This document shows positions 55,254 to 64,000 of a stretch of DNA of 64,000 bases, piece after piece (position 1 is the first letter of the stretch; each line of letters starts with the position of its first letter). Location of the stretch: positions 62,001 to 126,000 of the forward strand of contig NZ_JAAZQQ010000004.1 of assembly GCF_012395815.1 (NCBI RefSeq), in the 5' to 3' direction. Position numbers and translations under genes: made by a program. The stretch comes from Roseicyclus persicicus (GTDB lineage Bacteria; Pseudomonadota; Alphaproteobacteria; Rhodobacterales; Rhodobacteraceae). The notes beneath the pieces were generated by a model that had not been told where the DNA came from, did no database searches, and saw nothing but the letters and a program-made list of their open reading frames with translations.

Positions 55254-56101
55254 TCAGGGCCGGCCCGACCGCTCCACCGTCAGACCCTCGGGCGCCGGAA
55301 TGCCCCAGGCCGGAACCTGCGCCCGCGCGCGCCCGACGGCGCCGAGGTCGAGGTCGAGCACCCGCAGCTGCGGCGCGTCCTCGCCAAGGTCGGCCAGCAC
55401 CTCGCCCCAGGGCCCCACCGCCAGCGCGTGGCCATAGGTCACCCGCCCGTCGGCATGATGCCCCGCCTGCGCCGCGGCCAGCACGAAGGCCCCCGTCTCG
55501 ATGGCACGGGCGCGCAGCAGCACCTCCCAGTGGGCGCGGCCTGTGGGCACGGTGAAGGCCGACGGCATCACCATCAGCACCGCGCCCGCCTGCGCATAGG
55601 CGCGGTAGAGGTAGGCAAAGCGCATGTCATAGCAGATGCTCAGGCCGATGGGCCCCCAGGGGGTGTCGGCCACCACGGCGCGGGTGCCGGGGGCGAAACG
55701 TTTCGATTCCCCGATGGGCGCCTGCCCCTCCAGCGTCACGTCGAAGAGGTGGATCTTGTCATACTCGGCTACGATCCCGCCCGTCGCGTCGATCAGGGTG
55801 GAGTGGTTCAGGAACCGCCCGTCCGGCCCCAGCACCGGGGTGGATCCCGTGTGCACCCACAGCCCATGCCGCGCCGCGATCTCGCGGCAGGCGGCGATGA
55901 AGGGGTCGGCCTCGGCGCTGACCACCTGCTGTCGCGCGGTCTCGGGGTCGCGGTTCATCAGCCCCGCCACCTCGGGCAAAAACAGCATCTCCGCCCCCTG
56001 CCCCGCGGCCTGTTCGGCGAGCGAGGCGACGGTGGCGATGTTGGCCGCGTGGGTGTCGGCCGAGCACATCTGCGCCAGCGCGGCGCGAAGGGTGGGCCGG
56101 G

Positions 56102-56105
<4 letters not shown>
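55254..56105 (-). CDS. Carbon-nitrogen hydrolase (nitrilase superfamily, Nit1/Nit2-like)
   Basis: 283 residues. Catalytic triad visible: E45 in FLPEVAG, K117 in [10 protein letters not shown]158 in [17 protein letters not shown]. This pattern matches the Nit/omega-amidase and deaminated-glutathione amidase branch. Overlaps the glpK stop by 4 bp (ATGA), so it is translationally coupled to glycerol kinase, an unusual partner. Confidence 0.88.
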
Positions 56106-57589
<1,484 letters not shown>

Positions 57590-57643
57590 CGGCCCCTCCC
57601 TTTCTTGTCGCGCCAGCCTAGCCGCCCGCGCGCGCCCCGCAAG

Positions 57644-59212
57644 TCACTCCGCCGCCAGCGCCGGCGCCTCCCGCGCCATCCAGTCGTCGATCGCGGCGAT
57701 CTGGTCGGGGCTCAGGCGCAGCCCCAGCTTGGACCGCCGCCAGACCACGTCCTCGGCCGTCCGCGCGTATTCCCGCGTCATCAGCCAGCGCAGCTCCGCC
57801 TCGGTCAGCGTCGCGCCGAAGTCGCGGCCTAGGTCGGCCGCCTCGACCGCGCCGTTCAGCACCAGCCGCGCCTCGGTGCCATAGGCCCGCACCAGCCTGA
57901 GCGCCCAGCGGTCGGTCAGGAACGGGTGGTGCGCGCGCAGGTCGTTCGCCAGGCGGCAGACGCCATCGACCGGGAAATCCCCGCCGGGCAGAGGCACGCC
58001 CGCCGTCCAGTGCCCGCCCGCCTGCGGGAACGTTGCGGCGAGCTTGTCCCAGGCATCCTCGGCCAGCTTGCGGTAGGTGGTGATCTTGCCGCCGAACACG
58101 TTGAGCAGCGGCGCGCCCGCCGCGTCCAGCGACAGAACGTAATCGCGCGTCGCCGCGGTGGCCGATTTCGCGCCGTCGTCGTAGAGCGGCCGGACGCCGG
58201 AATAGGTCCAGACCACGTCGTCGGGCGTCAGGGCCTTGCGGAAATACTGGTTGGCAAACGCGATCAGGTAGTCCCGCTCCGCCGGCGTGCAGGTGGCCGC
58301 GCGGGGGTCATCGTGGTGTTCCTGGTCGGTGGTGCCGATCAGGGTGAAGTCGGTCTCGTAGGGGATGGCGAAGATGATCCGCCCGTCCGAGCCCTGGAAG
58401 AAATAGCATTTGTCGTGCTCGGCCACCCGCGGCACCACGATGTGCGAGCCGCGCACCAGCCGCACCTTTTCCCGGCTGTTCTGCCGGATCACGCCCTGCA
58501 CGATGTCGGCCACCCAGGGCCCGCCCGCGTTCACCAGCGCGCGCGCCTCGACCGTTTCGGTGGTGCCGTCCCGGTCCAGCGTCACGCGCCAGTGGTCGCC
58601 GTCGCGCACCGCGCCCGTGACCTTCGTCCGCGTCAGGATGCGCGCGCCTCGGGCCTCGGCATCGCGGGCGTTGAGCACCACGAGGCGGGCGTCCTCGACC
58701 CAGCAATCCGAGTATTCATAGGCCTTGACGAACTTGTCCTTGAGCGGCGCGCCCTCGGGCGTTCCGGGCAGGCGCAGCGTTTTCGTGCCCGGCAGGATCT
58801 CGCGGCCGCCGAGGTTGTCATACAGGAACAGCCCCAGCCGGATCAGCCAGTCGGGCCGCCGGCCGCGCGTCCACGGCATGACGGTGGTCAGCAGCCGCGA
58901 GGTGGGCGTCTTGGCGTCGAAGCGCATGTCCCGCGACAGCGGCAGGACGAAGCGCATCGGCCAGCTGATGTGCGGCATGGCGCGCAGCAGCGTCTCGCGT
59001 TCCTGCAGCGCGTGGCGCACCAGCTTGAACTCGAAGAACTCCAGGTAGCGCAGCCCGCCATGGAACAGCTTGGTCGACGCCGACGAGGTCGCGCCGGCAA
59101 GATCGCCCATCTCGGCCAGGCACACCGACAGGCCCCGCCCCGCCGCGTCGCGGGCGATGCCGCAGCCGTTGATGCCGCCGCCGATCACGAACAGGTCGTA
59201 GCGCGCGCCCAT
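57644..59212 (-). CDS. glpD: Aerobic glycerol-3-phosphate dehydrogenase
   Basis: 522-residue FAD enzyme at the inner membrane that oxidises glycerol-3-phosphate to DHAP and feeds quinone. FAD-binding VIGGGINGCGIARDAAGRGL (about 9-28), GATSSASTKLFHGGLRYLE, and the C-terminal cap with ADLGRDFGATLTEAELRWLM. ATG 59212 has AAGGA 7 nt upstream. The 110-bp divergent gap to the repressor carries GlpR-like half-sites. Confidence 0.96.
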   Translation of the reverse strand: MGARYDLFVIGGGINGCGIARDAAGRGLSVCLAEMGDLAGATSSASTKLFHGGLRYLEFFEFKLVRHALQERETLLRAMPHISWPMRFVLPLSRDMRFDAKTPTSRLLTTVMPWTRGRRPDWLIRLGLFLYDNLGGREILPGTKTLRLPGTPEGAPLKDKFVKAYEYSDCWVEDARLVVLNARDAEARGARILTRTKVTGAVRDGDHWRVTLDRDGTTETVEARALVNAGGPWVADIVQGVIRQNSREKVRLVRGSHIVVPRVAEHDKCYFFQGSDGRIIFAIPYETDFTLIGTTDQEHHDDPRAATCTPAERDYLIAFANQYFRKALTPDDVVWTYSGVRPLYDDGAKSATAATRDYVLSLDAAGAPLLNVFGGKITTYRKLAEDAWDKLAATFPQAGGHWTAGVPLPGGDFPVDGVCRLANDLRAHHPFLTDRWALRLVRAYGTEARLVLNGAVEAADLGRDFGATLTEAELRWLMTREYARTAEDVVWRRSKLGLRLSPDQIAAIDDWMAREAPALAAE

Positions 59213-59264
59213 GGCGAATCCTTCCCTCTCCGGGGTTTCGTTGCGCGGGTCCTCTGTCTCACCC

Positions 59265-59297
59265 CATGTTCGTTTTGTCAATTTTCATGTTCGTTTT
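59265..59297. promoter_or_regulatory. GlpR-type operator half-sites between glpD and glpR
   Basis: Two direct copies of CATGTTCGTTTT (59265-59276 and 59286-59297), 21 bp apart (two helical turns). Their core ATGTTCG equals the E. coli GlpR half-site. A perfect minus-strand -35 TTGACA (59276-59281) lies between them, so binding would block glpD transcription. A further TTTCGTT is at 59236-59242. Confidence 0.7.
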
Positions 59298-59322
59298 TTT
59301 TCGCTATGCAGAGGCCATGACC

Positions 59323-60087
59323 ATGACGCCCCGCCAGTCCGACATCCTCGACCTTGCCCGCCTTGCCGGGCGGGTGAACGTCGACGACCTTGCCGCCGAA
59401 TTCGGCGTCACCGTCCAGACCATCCGCCGCGACCTGACCGAGCTGTGCGAGGCGGGGCTGCTCGCCCGCACCCACGGCGGCGCGATGCTGCCCTCGGGCG
59501 TGACCAACATCGCCTACGAGGAACGCCGCCGCCTGTCTGCCGAGGCCAAGGATGCCATCGGGCGGGCCGCCGCCGCCCTGATCCCGCCCGGCGCGTCGCT
59601 GTTCCTGAACATCGGCACCACGACCGAGGCGGTGGCGCGGGCGCTCATCGACACGCCAAACCTGATGGTGGTGACGAACAACCTGAACGTCGCCCAGATC
59701 CTCGGGCCGCACCCGACTGCCGAGGTGATCCTGACCGGCGGCCGCCTGCGCCGGGCCGATGGAGGGCTGACCGGCGACATGGCGGTGGAGACGATCCGCC
59801 AGTTCAAGGTCGACATGGCGGTGATCGGCGCCTCGGCGCTGGATGCCGATGGCGACCTGCTCGACTTCGACCCCGACGAGGTGCGGGTTTCGCGCGCGAT
59901 CCTGTCCCAGGCGCGCGCGGCGATGCTGGTGGCCGATCAGGGGAAACTCGCCCGCGCCGCGCCGGTGCGGATCGCCTCGCTCCGCGACCTCGACCGCTGG
60001 GTGACCGATGCCGCACCGCCGCCCGCCTTGCGCAAGCTCTGCGCCGAGGCGCGCACCGCGATCACGATTGCGGGACCGCCGCGATAA
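59323..60087 (+). CDS. glpR: DeoR/GlpR-family transcriptional repressor
   Basis: 254 residues from ATG 59323; GAGG lies 8 nt before it but only 2 nt before the alternative ATG at 59317. N-terminal winged helix MTPRQSDILDLARLAGRVNV and FGVTVQTIRRDLTELCEAGL; C-terminal sugar-phosphate-sensing domain with NIGTTTEAVARAL and VTNNLNVAQIL, then LTGGRLRRADGGLTGDMAVE. Expected to repress glpDK and be relieved by glycerol-3-phosphate. Divergent from glpD. Confidence 0.9.
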   Translation: MTPRQSDILDLARLAGRVNVDDLAAEFGVTVQTIRRDLTELCEAGLLARTHGGAMLPSGVTNIAYEERRRLSAEAKDAIGRAAAALIPPGASLFLNIGTTTEAVARALIDTPNLMVVTNNLNVAQILGPHPTAEVILTGGRLRRADGGLTGDMAVETIRQFKVDMAVIGASALDADGDLLDFDPDEVRVSRAILSQARAAMLVADQGKLARAAPVRIASLRDLDRWVTDAAPPPALRKLCAEARTAITIAGPPR

Positions 60088-60754
60088 GGCTCTCCACCGC
60101 CGGCCCCAGCGCCTCGACGATCAGCGCCACGCCCGCGGGGTTGGGGTGCAGGCCGTCGGGCTGCATGTAGGCGGTGAAGGCGGCGGCCGGGTCGGCCGCG
60201 GCCGCCTGCGCGATGGGGGCCAGCAGGCTTTCGACATGGATCGCGCCGTATTGCGCGGCCAGCTCGGGATACATCGCGTCGAAGGCTTCCTTGAACTCCG
60301 GCCCGTAGTTCCCCGGCGCCTGCATCCCCACCAAGAGCACCGCGACCCCCGCCGCCTGCGCCGCCTGCAGGATGCCCTCGAGGTTCGCGCGGCTCGCCTC
60401 GGGCGGGATCGCGCGCAGCAGGTCGTTGCCCCCCAGCGCCACGATCATCGCGTCCACCTCGGGCGTCAGCGTCCAGCCCACCCGCGCCAGCCCCCCCGCC
60501 GTGGTGTCGCCGGACACGCCCGCGTTCAGCACCGTCACCGCGTGGCCGCGCGCCTCAAGCCACGCCTGCAACTGCGGCACCAGCCCGTCCTCGGGCATCA
60601 GGCCGTAGCCCTGAGTCAGGCTGTCCCCCAGCGCCGCGATGGTGACATCGGCCGAGGCCGGCGCCGCGGCGATCAGCGCGACCGCCAGCGCCTTGCCCGC
60701 CCGGGCCCAGGCCCCATATGCGAAAGACCGAAGTAAACCGAAGCGTTCAGCCAT
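60062..60754 (-). CDS. TesA-like periplasmic lysophospholipase/arylesterase (SGNH hydrolase)
   Basis: 230 residues. Signal peptide about 1-35 (basic N-region, hydrophobic ALAVALIAA, cleavage after APASA). Block I IAALGDSLTQGYG with nucleophile S45, GGND (108-111) and the D200/H203 pair in DGLHPNPAG complete the catalytic set. Hydrolyses short acyl or aryl esters or lysophospholipids. Its ATG overlaps the ATG of the divergent ABC gene in the shared bases CATG. Its 3' end overlaps the convergent glpR end by 26 bp. Confidence 0.9.
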   Translation of the reverse strand: MAERFGLLRSFAYGAWARAGKALAVALIAAAPASADVTIAALGDSLTQGYGLMPEDGLVPQLQAWLEARGHAVTVLNAGVSGDTTAGGLARVGWTLTPEVDAMIVALGGNDLLRAIPPEASRANLEGILQAAQAAGVAVLLVGMQAPGNYGPEFKEAFDAMYPELAAQYGAIHVESLLAPIAQAAAADPAAAFTAYMQPDGLHPNPAGVALIVEALGPAVESLIAAVPQS

Positions 60755-61448
60755 GTCCGATCCCGTCCTGACCCTTACCGACGCCCGCCTGTCGCTCGAC
60801 GGCAACGCCGGGCGCGTGGACATCCTCCACGGCATCACGCTGCAGGTCCATGCGGGCGAGACCGTGGGGCTGACGGGGCCGTCGGGGTCGGGCAAGTCGT
60901 CTCTCCTCATGCTGATGGGCGGGCTGGAACGGGCCACCGGGGGCGAAGTCCGGGCGCTGGGGCAGGACCTGACCGCGATGAACGAGGACCAGCTCGCGCG
61001 CTTTCGCAGGGACAATATGGGGGTGGTGTTCCAGTCCTTCCACCTGATCCCGACGATGACGGCGCTGGAAAACGTCGCCACGCCGCTGGAACTGGCCGGC
61101 CACCGCGACGCCTTCGACCGGGCCGAGGCGGAGCTGGCGGCGGTGGGCCTTGCCGCCCGCGCGCATCACTACCCCAGCCAGATGTCGGGCGGCGAGCAGC
61201 AGCGCGTGGCGCTGGCCCGCGCGGCGGCACCGCGCCCGCGGATCCTGCTGGCGGATGAGCCCACCGGCAACCTCGACGGGGCCAACGGGCAGGCGATCAT
61301 GGAGATGCTCTTCGGCCTGCGCGACCGGCACGGCGCGACGCTGGTGCTGGTCACGCACGCGCCGGAACTGGCCGCGCGCTGCGACCGGGAAATCCGGCTG
61401 CGCGACGGGCGGCTTGAGGCCGACGCGCTGAGGGACGCCGCGGAATGA
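60753..61448 (+). CDS. ABC transporter ATP-binding protein (YbbA/LolD-like)
   Basis: 231 residues. Walker A GPSGSGKSS (42-50), Q-loop VFQSFHLIPT, signature MSGGEQQRVALARA (143-156), Walker B ILLADEPTGNLD (163-174). MacB/LolD-type ATPase. Pairs with the permease that overlaps its stop by 4 bp. The neighbouring tesA gene is the usual partner of ybbAP in proteobacteria. Confidence 0.93.
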   Translation: MSDPVLTLTDARLSLDGNAGRVDILHGITLQVHAGETVGLTGPSGSGKSSLLMLMGGLERATGGEVRALGQDLTAMNEDQLARFRRDNMGVVFQSFHLIPTMTALENVATPLELAGHRDAFDRAEAELAAVGLAARAHHYPSQMSGGEQQRVALARAAAPRPRILLADEPTGNLDGANGQAIMEMLFGLRDRHGATLVLVTHAPELAARCDREIRLRDGRLEADALRDAAE

Positions 61449-63970
61449 ACCTCGCGCTGCGCATCGCACGGCGGGAGCTGCGCGGGGGCCTCAGGGGCTT
61501 CCGCATCTTCCTTGCCTGCCTCGCGCTGGGGGTGGCGGCCATCGCCGCCGTGGGTTCCGTGCGCGAGGCGATCCAGTCGGGGCTGACGCGCGAGGGCGCC
61601 ACGATCCTCGGCGGCGATGCCGAGATGTCGTTCACCTACCGCTTCGCCACCGAGGACGAGCGCGCCTTCATGGCGGGCGTCGCGGCGCAGGTGTCCGAGA
61701 CGGTCGATTTCCGATCCATGGTCGTGGTCGACCGCGCCGGCGGGCCGGAACGCGGGCTGACGCAGGTGCGCGGGGTGGACGGGGCTTATCCTCTGTATGG
61801 CACGGTCGGCCTCGACCCCGCGATCCCGCTGGAGGACGCGCTGGCCACCACCGACCGCCCCGGCGCGGTGATGGACCGGCTGCTGGTCGACCGGCTGGCG
61901 CTGGAGGTGGGCGACGTGTTCCGCCTCGGCACGCAGGAATTCCAGCTCCGCGCCGTCCTGACGGAGGAACCCGACGGCGCCTCGGGCGGCTTCGGCCTCG
62001 GGCCGCGGACCATCGTGACGCTGGAGGGGCTGGAAGGCTCGGGCCTCCTGTCGCCCGGCACGCTGTTCGACAGCCAGTATCGCCTTGCCCTGCCGCCCGG
62101 TTCGGACCTTGGCGCGCTGGAGGCGGAGGCCCGCGCGCGCTTCGAGGACACCGGGCTGCGCTGGCGCGACAGCCGCAATGGCGCGCCGGGGGTGCAGGAG
62201 TTCGTCGACCGCATCGGCGCCTTCCTGGTGCTGGTCGGCCTCGCCGGGCTGGCCGTGGGCGGCGTCGGCGTGTCGGCGGCGGTGCGCGCCTATCTCGACG
62301 GCAAGGTCGAGACCATCGCCATCCTCAAGACGCTGGGCGCCGAGGGGCGCACGATCTTTGCCGCCTATTTCGCGCAGGTGGGCCTGCTGACGCTGGTGGG
62401 CCTCGCCCTCGGCCTTACGCTCGGCGCGGCGATCCCCTTCGCCATCGCGCCGCTCCTGTCGGCGCAGCTGCCGGTGCCGCTGGCGATCTCGGTCTACCCC
62501 GGGCCGCTGGCCGAGGCCGCGCTCTACGGCGCGCTGACGGCGCTGATCTTCACCCTCTGGCCACTGGCCCGCACCGAACAGGTTCGCGCCGCGGCGCTGT
62601 TCCGCGACGCCTCGGGGCCGACCCGCGCCTGGCCGCGGCCGGTCTGGCTTGCGCTGACCGTCGCGTTGGCCGTCACGCTCGTGGGCCTTGCCACCTGGCT
62701 CTCGGGGATCGAGCGCCTCGCGCTCGGCACGGCCGGCGGCATCCTCGGATCCCTCCTCCTCCTGGCACTCGCCGCCCGCGGCATCCGCGCGCTGACCCGG
62801 CGCCTCGCCCGGTCCAGGGCGCTGCGCGGGCGCACCGCGCTCCGCACCGCGCTGGGGGCCGTCGGCGGGCCGGGGTCCGAGGCGACCAGCGTCGTCCTGT
62901 CCCTCGGCCTCGGCCTCGCCGTGCTGGCCGCGGTGGGCCAGATCGACAGCAACCTGCGCGCCGCGATCCAGCGCGACCTGCCGACCGTGGCGCCGACCTA
63001 TTTCTTCGTCGACATCCAGCCCGACCAGCTGCAGCCCTTCCTTGATCGGGTGACGACCGACCCCGCCGTCAGCCGCGTCGACACCGCGCCGATGCTGCGG
63101 GGCGTCATCACCCGCATCAACGGCCAGCGTGCCGAGGACGTGGCGGGGGACCACTGGGTCATCCGCGGCGACCGCGGGCTGACCTACACCACCACCGCGC
63201 CGCCCGCCGAGGAGATCGTGGCGGGCAGCTGGTGGCCCGACGACTACGCCGGCCCGCCGCTGATCGCCTTCGCCGCCGAGGAGGCGGGCGAGATCGGCCT
63301 GACGCTGGGCGACCGGATCACGGTGAACGTCCTTGGCCGCGACATCGAGGCCGAGATCGCGGCACTGCGGGAGGTGAGCTTCGAGAATGCCGGGATCGGC
63401 TTCGTCGTGACCATGTCGCAGAACGCGCTGGCGGGGGCGCCGCACACCTACATCGCCACCGTCTATGCCGAGGAAGAGGCCGAGGCCGCGATCCTGCGCG
63501 ACGTGGCGGGCGCCGCGCCGAACATCACCGCGATCCGGGTGCGCGACGCGCTGGACCAGGTGGCCGATGCGCTGCGCAGCCTGGCCGCGGCGACCTCCTA
63601 CGGGGCGGCGGCGACGCTGGTGACGGGGTTCATCGTGCTGATCGGCGCGGCGGCCGCGGGGGAACGGGGGCGCGTGTTCGAGGCGGCGGTGATGAAGACG
63701 CTGGGCGCGGCGCGCGGGCGGATCCTGCTCAGCTTCGCGCTGCGGTCGGCGATCCTGGGCGCGGCGGCCGGGGCGGTGGCGATCCTCGCGGGCGCGCTGG
63801 GGGGCTGGGCGGTGATGACCTTCGTGATGGACACCAGCTATACCTTCGAGCCGGTCTCGGCCGTCGCCATCATCCTCGGCGGCGCGCTGGCCACGCTGCT
63901 GGCCGGCCTCGCCTTCGCGCTCCGCCCGCTGGCGGCGCGGCCCGCCCTCGTGTTGCGCGCGCGCGACTGA
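61445..63970 (+). CDS. ABC transporter permease (YbbP-like, FtsX domains)
   Basis: 841 residues with one N-terminal membrane helix (about 20-40), a large periplasmic part, and two FtsX-type membrane blocks: about 257-375 (VQEFVDRIGAFLVLVGLAGL, then ILKTLGAEGRTIFAAYFAQV) and about 715-830 (AATSYGAAATLVTGFIVLIG, then VMKTLGAARGRILLSFALRS). A further hydrophobic stretch around 400-440 lies between. Complete, stop at 63970. With the ATPase it probably extrudes or mobilises lipid-like substrates; no substrate is proven for this family. Confidence 0.93.
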   Translation: MNLALRIARRELRGGLRGFRIFLACLALGVAAIAAVGSVREAIQSGLTREGATILGGDAEMSFTYRFATEDERAFMAGVAAQVSETVDFRSMVVVDRAGGPERGLTQVRGVDGAYPLYGTVGLDPAIPLEDALATTDRPGAVMDRLLVDRLALEVGDVFRLGTQEFQLRAVLTEEPDGASGGFGLGPRTIVTLEGLEGSGLLSPGTLFDSQYRLALPPGSDLGALEAEARARFEDTGLRWRDSRNGAPGVQEFVDRIGAFLVLVGLAGLAVGGVGVSAAVRAYLDGKVETIAILKTLGAEGRTIFAAYFAQVGLLTLVGLALGLTLGAAIPFAIAPLLSAQLPVPLAISVYPGPLAEAALYGALTALIFTLWPLARTEQVRAAALFRDASGPTRAWPRPVWLALTVALAVTLVGLATWLSGIERLALGTAGGILGSLLLLALAARGIRALTRRLARSRALRGRTALRTALGAVGGPGSEATSVVLSLGLGLAVLAAVGQIDSNLRAAIQRDLPTVAPTYFFVDIQPDQLQPFLDRVTTDPAVSRVDTAPMLRGVITRINGQRAEDVAGDHWVIRGDRGLTYTTTAPPAEEIVAGSWWPDDYAGPPLIAFAAEEAGEIGLTLGDRITVNVLGRDIEAEIAALREVSFENAGIGFVVTMSQNALAGAPHTYIATVYAEEEAEAAILRDVAGAAPNITAIRVRDALDQVADALRSLAAATSYGAAATLVTGFIVLIGAAAAGERGRVFEAAVMKTLGAARGRILLSFALRSAILGAAAGAVAILAGALGGWAVMTFVMDTSYTFEPVSAVAIILGGALATLLAGLAFALRPLAARPALVLRARD

Positions 63971-64000
63971 GCCGCACCCGTCCGCCGGCCGGCCCTTGCC

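Overview
The window is 64 kb of very G+C-rich DNA from an alphaproteobacterium, most likely a member of the Rhodobacteraceae/Roseobacter group. Three things point there: the joined ribosomal protein and rpoBC clusters, the short (192-residue) adenylate kinase, and lineage-typical accessory genes such as a Hint_2-domain protein, a TIGR02466-type oxygenase and PF11316-type glycosyltransferases. The species cannot be named from this sequence alone. No rRNA, tRNA, insertion sequence, phage or CRISPR array was seen.

Region 1 (1-37.5 kb) is one continuous information-processing block read leftwards on the minus strand. In transcription order it runs: secE, nusG | rplK, rplA | rplJ, rplL, rpoB, rpoC | rpsL, rpsG, fusA, tuf | the S10 operon (rpsJ to rplP) | the spc operon (rpmC to adk) | rpsM, rpsK, rpoA (rpoA is cut by the window edge). 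Accessory genes sit only at operon junctions: an MFS exporter (nusG/rplK), a Hint-domain protein (rplA/rplJ), a glycosyltransferase-EamA-glycosyltransferase trio (rpoC/rpsL), and an oxygenase-like gene plus a brnTA toxin-antitoxin pair (rplP/rpmC). Each following operon has a recognisable sigma70-type promoter with a 17-nt spacer, and several junctions carry hairpin terminators.

Region 2 (37.5-43.9 kb) is a compact stress or redox island: a helix-hairpin-helix DNA-binding protein, a triple-BON protein, two Crp/Fnr regulators (one with FNR-like cluster cysteines), a universal stress protein, a phosphoribosyltransferase and an Old Yellow Enzyme. Each transcription unit in the island is preceded by a 14-bp TTG-N8-CAA palindrome of FNR/DNR type, six in all. 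This looks like a small self-contained oxygen- or NO-responsive regulon and is the most interesting signal in the window.

Region 3 (44-55.2 kb) is an extracellular polysaccharide module. It holds a 1059-residue two-catalytic-domain glycosyltransferase, two sulfotransferase-like genes, a sugar-binding-region glycosyltransferase, a WcbI-like putative acyltransferase, a methyltransferase, ManC (GDP-mannose supply) and a TPR-glycosyltransferase. Part of it (about 49.9-50.5 kb) is clearly poorer in G+C than its surroundings, suggesting transfer.

Region 4 (55.2-60.1 kb) is glycerol catabolism: glpD, glpK and a nitrilase-family amidase on the minus strand, with a divergent DeoR-type repressor and GlpR-like half-sites between them. 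Region 5 (60.1-64 kb) is a TesA-like lysophospholipase/arylesterase divergent from an ABC ATPase-permease pair of the YbbA-YbbP type.
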